A stretch of 64,000 bases of DNA from Rattus norvegicus (GCF_036323735.1 NC_086024.1:67514424-67578423); one strand, 5' to 3'. Counted from the stretch's first letter, positions 10,365 through 21,569 are shown. Notes: a model not told the origin generated them from the sequence alone. A program made the numbers and translations.

Positions 10365-13300
10365 ATGAATATAATGGGAATTAATAATCACTATTCCTTA
10401 ATATCTCTCAATATCAATGGCCTCAACTCCCCAATAAAAAGACATAGATTAACAAACTGGATACGCAACGAGGACCCTGCATTCTGCTGCCTACAGGAAA
10501 CACACCTCAGAGACAAAGACAGACACTACCTCAGAGTGAAAGGCTGGAAAACAACTTTCCAAGCAAATGGTCAGAAGAAGCAAGCTGGAGTAGCCATTCT
10601 AATATCAGATAAAATCAATTTCCAACTAAAAGTCATCAAAAAAGATAAGGAAGGACACTTCATATTCATCAAAGGAAAAATCCACCAAGATGAACTCTCA
10701 ATCCTAAATATCTATGCCCCAAATACAAGGGCACCTACATACGTAAAAGAAACCTTACTAAAGCTCAAAACACACATTGCACCTCACACAATAATAGTGG
10801 GAGATTTCAACACCCCACTCTCATCAATGGACAGATCATGGAAACAGAAATTAAACAGTGATGTAGACAGACTAAGAGAAGTCATGAGCCAAATGGACTT
10901 AACGGATATTTATAGAACATTCTATCCTAAAGCAAAAGGATATACCTTCTTCTCAGCTCCTCATGGTACTTTCTCCAAAATTGACCATATAATTGGTCAA
11001 AAAACGGGCCTCAACAGGTACAGAAAGATAGAAATAATCCCATGCGTGATATCGGACCACCACGGCCTAAAACTGGTCTTCAATAACAATAAGGGAAGAA
11101 TGCCCACATATACGTGGAAATTGAACAATGCTCTACTCAATGATAACCTGGTCAAGGAAGAAATAAAGAAAGAAATTAAAAACTTTTTAGAATTTAATGA
11201 AAATGAAGATACAACATACTCAAACTTATGGGACACAATGAAAGCTGTGCTAAGAGGAAAACTCATAGCGCTGAGTGCCTGCAGAAAGAAACAGGAAAGA
11301 GCATATGTCAGCAGCTTGACAGCACACCTAAAAGCTCTAGAACAAAAAGAAGCAAATACACCCAGGAGGAGTAGAAGGCAGGAAATGATCAAACTCAGAG
11401 CTGAAATCAACCAAGTAGAAACAAAAAGGACCATAGAAAGAATCAACAGAACCAAAAGTTGGTTCTTTGAGAAAATCAACAAGATAGATAAACCCTTAGC
11501 CAGACTAACGAGAGGACACAGAGAGTGTGTCCAAATTAACAAAATCAGAAATGAAAAGGGAGACATAACTACAGATTTGGAGGAAATTCAAAAAATCATC
11601 AGATCTTACTATAAAAACCTATATTCAACAAAATTTGAAAATCTTCAGGAAATGGACAATTTCCTAGACAGATACCAGGTATCGAAGTTAAATCAGGAAC
11701 AGATAAACCAGTTAAACAACCCCATAACTCCTAAGGAAATAGAAGCAGTCATTAAAGGTCTCCCAACCAAAAAGAGCCCAGGTCCAGACGGGTTTAGTGC
11801 AGAATTCTATCAAACCTTCATAGAAGACCTCATACCAATATTATCCAAACTATTCCACAAAATTGAAACAGATGGAGCCCTACCGAATTCCTTCTACGAA
11901 GCCACAATTACTCTTATACCTAAACCACACAAAGACACAACAAAGAAAGAGAACTTCAGGCCAATTTCCCTTATGAATATCGACGCAAAACTACTCAATA
12001 AAATTCTGGCAAACCGAATTCAAGAGCACATCAAAACAATCATCCACCATGATCAAGTAGGCTTCATCCCAGGCATGCAGGGATGGTTTAATATACGGAA
12101 AACCATCAACGTGATCCATTATATAAACAAACTGAAAGAACAGAACCACATGATCATTTCATTAGATGCTGAGAAAGCATTTGACAAAATTGAACACCCC
12201 TTCATGATAAAAGTCCTGGAAAGAATAGGAATTCAAGGCCCATACCTAAACATAGTAAAAGCCATATACAGCAAACCAGTTGCTAACATTAAACTAAATG
12301 GAGAGAAACTTGAAGCAATCCCACTAAAATCAGGGACTAGACAAGGCTGCCCACTCTCTCCCTACTTATTCAATATAGTTCTTGAAGTTCTAGCCAGAGC
12401 AATCAGACAACAAAAGGAGATCAAAGGGATACAGATCGGAAAAGAAGAGGTCAAAATATCACTATTTGCAGATGACATGATAGTATATTTAAGTGATCCC
12501 AAAAGTTCCACCAGAGAACTACTAAAGCTGATAAACAACTTCAGCAAAGTGGCTGGGTATAAAATTAACTCAAATAAATCAGTTGCCTTCCTCTATACAA
12601 AAGAGAAACAAGCCGAGAAAGAAATTAGGGAAACGACACCCTTCATAATAGACCCAAATAATATAAAGTACCTCGGTGTGACTTTAACCAAGCAAGTAAA
12701 AGATCTGTACAATAAGAACTTCAAGACACTGAGGAAAGAAATTGAAGAAGACCTCAGAAGATGGAAAGATCTCCCATGCTCATGGATTGGCAGGATTAAT
12801 ATAGTAAAAATGGCCATTTTACCAAAAGCAATCTACAGATTCAATGCAATCCCCATCAAAATACCAATCCAATTCTTCAAAGAGTTAGACAGAACAATTT
12901 GCAAATTCATCTGGAATAACAAAAAACCCAGGATAGCTAAAGCTATCCTCAACAATAAAAGGACTTCAGGGGGAATCACTATCCCTGAACTCAAGCAGTA
13001 TTACAGAGCAATAGTGATAAAAACTGCATGGTATTGGTACAGAGACAGACAGATAGACCAATGGAATAGAATTGAAGACCCAGAAATGAACCCACACACC
13101 TATGGTCACTTGATTTTTGACAAAGGAGCCAAAACCATCCAATGGAAAAAAGATAGCATTTTCAGCAAATGGTGCTGGTTCAACTGGAGGGCAACATGTA
13201 GAAGAATGCAGATCGATCCATGCTTATCACCCTGTACAAAGCTTAAGTCCAAGTGGATCAAGGACCTCCACATCAAACCAGACACACTCAAACTAATAGA

Positions 13301-14191
13301 AGAAAAACTAGGGAAGCATCTGGAACACATGGGCACTGGAAAAAATTTCCTGAACAAAACACCAATGGCTTATGCTCTAAGATCAAGAATCGACAAATGG
13401 GATCTCATAAAACTGCAAAGCTTCTGTAAGGCAAAGGACACTGTGGTTAGGACAAAACGGCAACCAACAGATTGGGAAAAGATCTTTACCAATCCTACAA
13501 CAGATAGAGGCCTTATATCCAAAATATACAAAGAACTCAAGAAGTTAGACCGCAGGGAAACAAATAACCCTATTAAAAATGGGGTTCAGAGCTAAACAAA
13601 GAATTCACAGCTGAGGAATGCCGAATGGCTGAGAAACACCTAAAGAAATGTTCAACATCTTTAGTCATAAGGGAAATGCAAATCAAAACAACCCTGAGAT
13701 TTCACCTCACACCAGTGCGATTGGCTAAGATCAAAAACTCAGGTGACAGCAGATGCTGGCGAGGATGTGGAGAAAGAGGAACACTCCTCCATTGTTGGTG
13801 GGATTGCAGACTGGTAAAACCATTCTGGAAATCAGTCTGGAGGTTCCTCAGAAAATTGGACATTGAACTGCCTGAGGATCCAGCTATACCTCTCTTGGGC
13901 ATATACCCAAAAGATGCCTCAACATATAAAAGAGACACGTGCTCCACTATGTTCATCGCAGCCTTATTTATAATAGCCAGAAAATGGAAAGAACCCAGAT
14001 GCCCTTCAACAGAGGAATGGATACAGAAAATGTGGTACATCTACACAATGGAATATTACTCAGCTATCAAAAACAACGAGTTTATGAAATTCGTAGGCAA
14101 ATGGTTGGAACTGGAAAATATCATCCTGAGTGAGCTAACCCAATCACAGAAAGACATACATGGTATGCACTCATTGATAAGTGGCTATTAG
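10365..14191 (+). pseudogene. L1 ORF2 (endonuclease/reverse transcriptase), one frameshift at codon ~1071
   Basis: The ATG at 10365 opens a 1076-codon frame. Residues about 1-240 are the endonuclease (LNING, QETHL at 44-48, YAPN, GDFN, SDHHG). The reverse transcriptase follows, with SLDAEKAFDK and the catalytic FADD near residue 703. The frame ends at 13595 because the A-run at 13575-13579 has five A instead of the six seen in the copy at 36620-36625. It resumes for 188 codons (13625-14191) containing the C-terminal cysteine motif CWRGCG...HCWWDC. The total length is close to the about 1280 residues usual for rodent ORF2. The catalytic domains lie entirely upstream of the break. Confidence 0.95.
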
Positions 14192-14906
14192 CCCAAATGC
14201 TTGAATTACCCTAGATCCCTAGAACAAACGAAACTCAAGACGGATGATCAAAATGTGAATGCTTCACTCCTTCTTTAAATGAGGAAAAAGAATACCCTTG
14301 GCAGGGAAGGGAAAGGCAAAGATTAAAACAGAGACTGAAGGAACACCCATTCAGAGCCTGCCCCACATGTGGCCCATACATATACAGCCACCCAATTAGA
14401 CAAGATGGATGAAGCAAAGAAGTGCAGAGCGACAGGAGCCGGATGTAGATCGCTCCTGAGAGACACAGCCAGAATACAGCAAATACAGAGGTGAATGCCA
14501 GCAGCAAACCACTGAACTGAGAATAGGTCCCCTATTGAAGGAATCAGAGAAAGAACTGGAAGAGCTTGAAGGGGCTCGAGACCCCAAAAGTACAACAATG
14601 CCAAGCAACCAGAGCTTCCAGGGACTAAGCCACTACCTAAAGACTATACATGGACTGACCCTGGACTCTGACCCCATAGGTAGCAATGAATATCCTAGTA
14701 AGAGCACCAGTGGAAGGGGAAGCCCTGGGTCCTGCTAAGACTGAACCCCCAGTGAACTAGTCTATGGGGGGAGGGCGGCAATTGGGGGAGGGTTGGGAGG
14801 GGACCACCCATAAGGAAGGGGAGGGGGGAGGGGGATGTTTGCCCGGAAACCGGGAAAGGGAATAACACTCAAAATGTATATAAGAAATACTCAAGTTAAT
14901 AAAAAA
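14192..14906 (+). other. L1 3' UTR with G-rich polypurine tract and A tail
   Basis: Follows the ORF2 stop. At about 14764-14842 runs such as GGGGGGAGGG, GGGGGAGGG and GGGGAGGGGGGAGGGGG give a candidate G-quadruplex, a known conserved trait of L1 3' UTRs. It ends TTAATAAAAAAAA directly against the 3' target duplication. The tail is only about 8 A. Confidence 0.9.
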
Positions 14907-14922
14907 AATAGTCTCTGGGACT
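14907..14922 (+). repeat. 3' target-site duplication of the full-length L1
   Basis: AATAGTCTCTGGGACT, identical to 6844-6859. The two leading A bases could also belong to the A tail. Confidence 0.95.
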
Positions 14923-14971
14923 ATTAAATAGTCTCTTGATTGTCCCTGTTTACATACATTTGTTAAAGACC

Positions 14972-14973
<2 letters not shown>

Positions 14974-15009
<36 letters not shown>
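14974..15009 (+). repeat. (TG)18 microsatellite
   Basis: Uninterrupted TG dinucleotide run between the L1 3' flank and the Gpatch4 retrocopy. Confidence 0.98.
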
Positions 15010-15011
<2 letters not shown>

Positions 15012-15099
15012 CAAAATATACTGAATTTTTCTGAAAAGACAAAAAATATAAGTCTAGATAACTAAAATTGTATTTTATTCCTGCACAATAGAGCAGCTT

Positions 15100-15114
15100 A
15101 AAGAAAGCCTATTC
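15100..15114 (+). repeat. 5' target-site duplication of the Gpatch4 retrocopy
   Basis: AAAGAAAGCCTATTC, matched at 16234-16248 with one substitution. Confidence 0.8.
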
Positions 15115-16233
15115 CAGGCACTTCCTGGATGATAGAGGCACCAGGTTGGGTATGGCACATGCTTCCACAGAGAGGACTGTACACTGATGAGGATGATGCC
15201 ACATTGTTCATGCTGAGAACCTGAGGACAGAGCCTCTCACTGCCATGAGTGTTGCCCCAGAGGTTAAGAGTCATGGGATGAAGTTTGCTGAAGAGCAGCT
15301 GCTGAAGCATTCATGGACTCAAGGCAAAGGCCTGGGCTGGAAGGAGAATGGCATCACCCAGGCCCTTAAGGTGACACTGAAACAAGACACCCATGTGGTG
15401 GGACATGCCCTTGCCAAGGAGTTTCCAAACCAGTGGTAAAGTGATCTCTTAACAAGACTACTGTCAACTTGGTAATGGACTCAGGCAAGGATGGAGTGCA
15501 GATAAGGCATCTTTCCAAGGAGACCACACAGTGCTATCACTCCATGCTCAGCTTGCTGTATCAGAAGTTTGTGAAGACAGACGCACTAACCTCAGGTGAA
15601 AAGAAGTCTGGCAGAGACTTGGGGAGCTGCAGTGATGTTGATAACCATGAATCCATGCCCCCAAAGATTCTGACTGATGAGATGCTACCCAAAGCTTGTG
15701 AGAGGTAACAGCACACAAGGCTGCCAAGATTGGAGTCACCATGAAAGCCAAGCTTGTTTGCCTGGAAGCTCAAGAGCAGTTCTGCCTGGCTTAGCTCAAA
15801 GGCTCTAAGGACGTGGGTACTTCTCAACCACTGACTGATAGCAAGCCCTCCCAAAAAAAGAAAAAGAAGAGGAAGCAGAAAGAGGAGGAAGAGGCTGCAA
15901 CAACTGAAGAGTCTAGGTGAAGAGCTCCTGAAACACACTGACAAGAGCTTCAGGAAAAGCAAGAATAAAAAAAGAAGAAGAAAGATGAGAGAGAAAAGGA
16001 ACAGTTATAGGAAGTGAGGAGGAAGAGGCTGCTGGAATTAGTGGGCCTGGAGAATTGAGCACAGAGTATTATGATCAATCTTCTAGGAAAAAGAAGAAAA
16101 AAGGAGGAGGCAGTGCCGAAGGTTAAGAAAAACATACATTTATATGTATGGGTTGGGTTGCCCTCCTAGACTGCCTGTTTCTAATCATGATTAAATGAGA
16201 GCTTGGTCCCTGAAAAGAAAAAGAAAGAAAGAA
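15115..16233 (+). pseudogene. Gpatch4: Gpatch4 processed pseudogene
   Basis: Intronless retrocopy of the mRNA for G-patch domain protein 4, a nucleolar RNA-helicase cofactor. The ATG at 15245 starts a frame with the G-patch (KFAEEQLLKH, then GKGLGWKENGITQAL). It stops at 15437-15439; a second frame (15469-15708) carries DGVQIRHLSKETT and the PKILTDEML segment. The lysine/glutamate-rich C-terminal tail is recognisable to about 16120 but shifted and stopped. Direct repeats AAAGAAAGCCTAYTC at 15100-15114 and 16234-16248 (one mismatch) and an A/G-rich tail mark an L1-mediated insertion. 15115-15244 is the mRNA 5' UTR. Not expected to encode a working protein. Confidence 0.92.
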
Positions 16234-16488
16234 AAAGAAAGCCTACTCTAAGCCTGAACCACTTCAAAGGTGAGGGAGCTCATATTTTGAGGCACATGCA
16301 GTGGAAGTTCATTTTCCAGTGGGTCTCAGCACAGGGTTCCAAGGTGGCAGCAGTCCCTACAGTCATATGCTGTGAGTGACCCTCTAGTGGAAACCAATAT
16401 GAGATATGATCAAAATCTCAACTGTCAGGCAAAATTCCTGGTCTGAGTAACTTCAGCACAGGAGGTAAGGGAGTGGTGAAGGCTGCCA

Positions 16489-16493
<5 letters not shown>

Positions 16494-16552
<59 letters not shown>
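16494..16552 (+). repeat. (GA)n microsatellite
   Basis: About 29 GA units ending directly against the left end of the solo LTR. The LTR inserted at the edge of the tract, since its candidate target duplication (AGAGAA) is GA-like. Confidence 0.97.
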
Positions 16553-16553
<1 letters not shown>

Positions 16554-16555
<2 letters not shown>

Positions 16556-16933
16556 TCCTGCGCGACCTCTCGCCAGCAAGAATACGTGGGAACACATGAA
16601 TCCTTCTGTAGCCAAAATGCTTATATTTATTAATAATAGAGGGCGGCGGCAGGGTGCCAGCATGGCACGGCTTATGTACACCCTAGCGCGTTGCATCCAC
16701 ACCTGATTGGTTGCTTACCCATGATCTCATTAGGCACGCCCCGGAGTGGGCAAAGACCTGGCACGAAGGCACTCTTGCACATGCGCACACAGTTAACTTC
16801 CTGAAAGGAAGTCGGCTGGTGTGGCGGAGGCCAGCGCCATCTTGTAATGGAGAAACTATCTCGGCCTTCCACGTGGGGCGCAGTGGAAGCCCGCTCCATC
16901 TTGTGGTGGAGAATGCTATTGCGGCCCTCTACA
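16554..16933 (-). mobile_element. IAP-like class II (ERVK) solo LTR, 380 bp
   Basis: On the minus strand it begins TGTAGAGGGCCGC and ends GCGCAGGACA, the TG...CA pattern of an LTR. Flanks AGAGAA (16548-16553) and AGAGAT (16934-16939) match at five of six positions, fitting the 6-bp duplication of class II elements. An AATAAA lies at 16631-16626 in the R region. Two copies of the CAAGATGG core, a YY1-type site, sit 59 bp apart (CCATCTTG at 16837 and 16896 on the plus strand). CpG content is high and no internal region remains. General resemblance to the IAP LTR is from memory; the exact family is not determined. Confidence 0.82.
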
Positions 16934-16939
16934 AGAGAT

Positions 16940-18380
16940 CATATTTATATCAGCTATGGCCATGTCAGAATCAGTTCTCAAATGCAAATGAATAGACATG
17001 TTTTTATCATTAGAGACCAGGCATGTCTCAAGTTCTACTCTGTAATTGCTACGACAATAGAAACATAGATAACCTTCCGGTCTCTCTACCTAAAGAGTTA
17101 AATGATCTATAATGCATCTCAGAAGAGAGACTGTTCAGATTTTGAGAGTAAATTTGTGTTCTCTCAATAAAGTATCTAGCATCATAGTAAAGCTGAAATC
17201 ATGGGTTTTTGCCTGTTTTTTCTCATTAGTCTTCTCCATGGATAACTGACGATAATTACTAGAAGGTTCTCAGACTATAATTTGTTCGAGATATAAGCTG
17301 ACTTGCCTGACAAGGACTGATATGTCTTCTAAAAGAAGTGAATGCAAAGCTTGCAGCTGATAATCTTTAATATTCTCTTTGATCTGTCCCCAAATGAGGT
17401 CTGTGCATGCAATTGAGCTGTAAAGATTCCAAGAGGGTTCTACCTAGTTTGGTGAAAGAAAATTCAACTCCAGATGCTTAAAGAAGTCTTCATCTAATGG
17501 AATCAGTAGAATGTCAAACTGGGCAGGATGGAATTTGAGTATTTAATCTTTTTTCCTTTTAACACAAAAGCAAAGTAATTTGATTTTAGATGCTAATATT
17601 CATCAATCTGATTTTGGCATTGTAGTCTCAACTTACAAAATTTGTAATGGAAGAAGCTTTATCTGCAATTTGGGCTATTTTGTTATTAAAATTTTCAGAA
17701 TATTTTAGTATCATTATTTGATTTTAACACAAAATCTCTAGCTCTTTGTAATACAGGATGAAAAACAGAATAGAATGTGATGGTCTTGAGTACTGCTATT
17801 CATTTAATTTATGCTCCATTAACTTCATACATTTCTAAAGCAACAATCATCACCATCCTCTCCTAGTCCCATGAAGAATTTTGTCAGTGTTGATGGGGAA
17901 GCCTGGTAAAATAAAGGTATTTGATTAGGTAGGTTGCTGGTTTCCCCTGATGACAATGCCAAATCTCCTGCTAGACCACAGGATCAAATGTTAAGCTTCA
18001 TAGATTAAAAGAGGAAAAAAATTGCCTAAGAATAGTAAGAAATAGAGATTCCTCTGTTCTAGTGATTCTAATACTGATTAAACTTGAAAACTACTGAATT
18101 AGACGAGTGTTTCAGCAACATGAAGAAGGTGCTAGAAATATGAATTCTCAGGCTTCACTCGTGTATACTGAACCAGAAACCCGAGGGCCCAGTAACCTGC
18201 ATTTATTAGACCAATGAGGACTGAGAGACACACTTAAGCTTGAAAGCCCCTGCAGTGGAATGGCATTGCAGACGACACCATACTCATGAGTTGGAGGAAA
18301 AATGGGAGGGAGCAAGTGATTACACTTCTGAGAAGGGGAGAAAAATGAGCAGGTGAAGATTTTTGGGGCACACTTTCTTT
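16940..18380. other. Stretch without a recognised gene or repeat
   Basis: AT-rich sequence with no long frame on either strand and no repeat family I could identify. Confidence 0.5.
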
Positions 18381-18387
18381 AATCTTT

Positions 18388-18426
<39 letters not shown>

Positions 18427-18434
18427 GAAAAGAT

Positions 18435-18435
<1 letters not shown>
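18381..18435. repeat. AT-rich near-perfect palindrome
   Basis: The left arm AATCTTTTCTGATATAT faces the right arm ATATATCAGGAAAAGATT around an (AT)n core. The arms match except for one extra G on the right. It could extrude as a cruciform or hairpin. Confidence 0.85.

Positions 18436-18440
<5 letters not shown>

Positions 18441-18479
<39 letters not shown>
18441..18479 (+). repeat. (TG)n microsatellite
   Basis: Uninterrupted TG run directly after the AT palindrome. Confidence 0.96.
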
Positions 18480-18482
<3 letters not shown>

Positions 18483-18554
18483 ATTTATAAGATAGACTTA
18501 CAAGCTTCAGCCCAACTAATTAAAATCTGGCTGTCTGTGAACAGAAAGTCCACA

Positions 18555-19990
18555 AATCTGGTACAAACGGTCAGTTCATGAGACTGGATGTCTCAGCTGA
18601 TCTTCAGTAGACACTGCAATCCCAAAGAAGTAGACTGTAGTGCCAGTGAAAGAATGGATGTGCTGGTAAGGCAAGAGCGGGCAGACATTAAAAGTACAGA
18701 CTTCCAGCAGAATGTGTGTCCTAGAGTAAAGGTGTGCCTTTCTGCCTCAAAATCTGGATTAAAGGGTCCTCAGGATCTCCAGCCTGTCCTGGATCTGTCC
18801 CTAAGAGTACACCTCCATCAGCAGCTATTACCACAAAGGAAGGACTCGTGGGTTTGGTAGATTATCCTGATGAAGATGAGGATGAGGATGAAAACAAGGA
18901 AGACACATTACCAATGTCAAAAGCAAAATTTGAGTCCTAATAATAGCAACTGCCTGTGATCAGTACCTGCTGACAAAACTGGTTCTTTACCCCTCCCCCT
19001 ACAAAATCCACACCAGAGTGCAGTGAATGACAGATCAGCACCACACTGGTCTTCTGCTCATCCACACTGGTCCTCTGCTCATCAAGTGTCAATTCAACGG
19101 AGCATGAGGAGCGGGATGCTGTGAGGTTAGAGGGAAGACATAGGCCTGTGAGCTCTTCAGCTCCCACACATTGCCCTTTTTTTGGGGAAGGAAATAGAAA
19201 TAAAAAGCCAATAGGGCAGTGGTTTTGTCAGTGGAACTCTGGATTGACTGACAAGTTGCTATAATCAGAACCTGCTTTCTTGGACCACATTTGAGACTTA
19301 GAAGAATGGGTCTTTCTGCCATAGTTCCTCACTAGTAAAGAGTGCTAGCAGTTTCTTTCTATAAAGAGACCTGCCTTTAAAATTGAACATTTAATCAAGC
19401 TAAAACAGGTTGAGGGAGGAGGGCAAAATAAAGTATCCTTTAAGGTGGGGATTTATCCCTACTTGATTAAATTGACTGGAATTGTAGATGTGATCATTTA
19501 TGTCATAATTTTTTCTTTTTGTTTCAGTTTTGTTTTTTCTTTCCCCCTGAGTATATGATTAGTTGTTGAACATATATATTTGGGACCATTAAAACTTTTT
19601 GATGTAATATAGTCTAACATGCTGGCACCTGCTTTACATTTGTAATTTGTGTTTTATATAACAGTCCCGAATTTGTGTAGAGTTTTATGAAAGATAGTAT
19701 ACTTTTTGTTGACACAAGCAAAGTAATATTATAACTATGTGCATATAAAAGCAATGCTATTTTGTGACTAAATATTTTATATTAAAATTTGCATCAGCAG
19801 CTGTCTTGAAATTTCAGGGAAATAAAATGGAATTTAGAACTTCAACAGCTTTGTTAAATCTAGAAACATGGAATTAGTACTCCAAAGAGATTCAGAAATT
19901 TCATATCTTGGAGAAATGATGGTACATTAAATCAAAAATGATGATGGATGATTTAAAAGTAATACTTAACTTTGGAATAATAAAAAGAAA
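18555..19990 (+). pseudogene. Ppp4r3-family (SMEK) C-terminal retrocopy, 5'-truncated
   Basis: A frame at 18734-18940 ends with a segment GLVGLVDYP, then an Asp/Glu-rich run, EDTLPMSKAKFES and a stop. This matches the C-terminal tail of the regulatory subunit 3 of protein phosphatase 4 (Ppp4r3a or Ppp4r3b; I cannot separate them). Upstream (from about 18588) the reading frame shifts, and no N-terminal EVH1 or armadillo sequence is present. The sequence after the stop is consistent with a long 3' UTR running to about 19810-19990, where A-rich ends occur. Both outer limits are approximate. The absence of splice-like interruptions suggests a 5'-truncated retrocopy, not a live exon, but a terminal exon is not strictly excluded. 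Confidence 0.65.
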
Positions 19991-21540
19991 AGTGAAGAGT
20001 GAAAAAAAGGTGTCTGTCTTCCCACTTCAAAGGGCTGAATTAGAAGTGGATCTATATACCTATTTCAAATTAATCAAAAAGCACACATAGGTGTGCCCTA
20101 CATTTTTGGATTTAATTATTTTTAATTGTTGTCAAGTTGACAACCAAGAAAAGCCATCACAAGTACTGAGTCTGCTTATTTCTCACATTCAGGCTGGTTT
20201 TCTGATAAGCACTGCCATTAGTAGTTGATTTCTGTGTTTCTGGCCTTTCTCTTTAGTGGGCTGTGAACTTGGAAGAGGAAGAGGGAAAATGCACATTACA
20301 TCAGCTTATATTGTCTATTCATCCACAAGTACTTTCAAAAGTAAGGGCTCTGGTCAAACTCTGGATTTTTATGCAACACACACACATATACAGAGAAAAT
20401 AAATAAATTTATTAAATTTGCCATTATCCGTTCACAATCAGAGATAATTAAGTGACATTTAAACTTAAAGGAGACCTAAAATGAAAGACCCTTCCAGAAT
20501 TCCAGAGAGACAAACATCTAGAAAACTTTTTCAAACTGATTTTGAACTTTTATGATTACACACATGTATTTTCCCTTATGGTATCATTTTGTGATTAATC
20601 GTGCAATTTCTTGTTTTTTTTTAATAGCCCCTGGGTCTTTAAGATTGAATTAGCTGTATGTCAATACACACTATATTTTCATTATCCCAAGAAAACTATG
20701 CCACTTCCTAAGATTAATTGGAGTTCAGAAAAGTGCTCAGCCACAGCCACAGGGAAGAAGATAAAATATAATGGCAGTTAAGGACAGGCTTTTGTGACTC
20801 ACTGAATATGACTGTCTCCCTAGAAGATTGGTTTCTTAACTTTTTTCTTTAAACAGCAATTTAATCAGAATTAGATAACTATTGACCTGTAGAAATAGGA
20901 AACAGAAATAAACAAGTGTAAATGCCCACCAAGATCCTGCACAACTCAGCTCAGCCTGAATCTACCTTTAATATGGATTAAATTAAAGTGCTGAATGCCA
21001 TAGTAAGATCCATCAATAAAAGCACAGGAAAGGAAAATGAGATCAGAGCTCTATGTAGTCCTTGGCTTATGAACAGATTACATCAAACTAAGCTCTAAAA
21101 TTTCATTTCTTGTCAGGTTTTTGGCATTTAAAATGCATGAAATCCCTCTTCCGGATAAAGACCATGCTTTATTGAATCATTCAGGACATTTATGACCCAC
21201 AATCTGACCACACATTCAGAATGAAGCATATATTTGTAATAAGTGCTCATGTTGTTCTGATGGCACAAGGAATTCAGCCAAGCAGAAGAGAGAACGAGTA
21301 CGTAGCTGTTGTTTATTTGGGATGATTAGAAGTTATGCTTATAGAGAAATCATTTTGAACAAGCTTTCTATGGAGTTTCAAGTATTCTAGATGTTGACAG
21401 AAAGGACATTTTCAGGATAGTTTCTTATTTTATTTATGTTCTACTGAATTATTAGTTATTATTTATCTATCTTTCTTCTAAGTAAAGTACTTTTTAAAGA
21501 AGAAATATTTTCAAAAGTAAATTGGCCAGAGTTAAAAAAG
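19991..21540. other. Stretch without a recognised gene
   Basis: AT-rich sequence. A short piece at about 20115-20165 may be the edge of an old dispersed repeat. Nothing else could be assigned. Confidence 0.45.
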
Positions 21541-21557
21541 ATAGATATATGTATAGC

Positions 21558-21569
21558 TAGATAGATAGG

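Larger units (their letters stand above)
6860..14906 (+). mobile_element. Composite full-length rat LINE-1 (8.05 kb) with intact target duplications
   Basis: In order: 5' UTR A (6860-7782), ORF1 N-terminal fragment (7783-8155), 5' UTR B (8156-9233), ORF1 (9234-10305), 59-bp spacer, ORF2 (10365-14191), 3' UTR with a G-rich tract, and a short A tail. Identical 16-bp duplications at 6844-6859 and 14907-14922 show that the whole composite sits at one insertion site. The two ORF1 copies differ in the coiled-coil length-variable zone, so the first is not a simple copy of the second. Each main ORF has one small frameshifting deletion, so the element is nearly but not fully coding-competent. Confidence 0.93.

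Noticed and set aside
10997..11566. 189-codon minus-strand frame opposite L1 ORF2 (and equivalents at 499-915 and 27643-28212 on the plus strand)
   Set aside because: These are shadows of the ORF2 coding strand and recur only because the L1s are homologous.
16418..16706. Frames over the GA tract that read as Arg-Glu or Leu-Ser repeats
   Set aside because: Translation of a microsatellite, not a protein gene; the same applies to 42611-42805.
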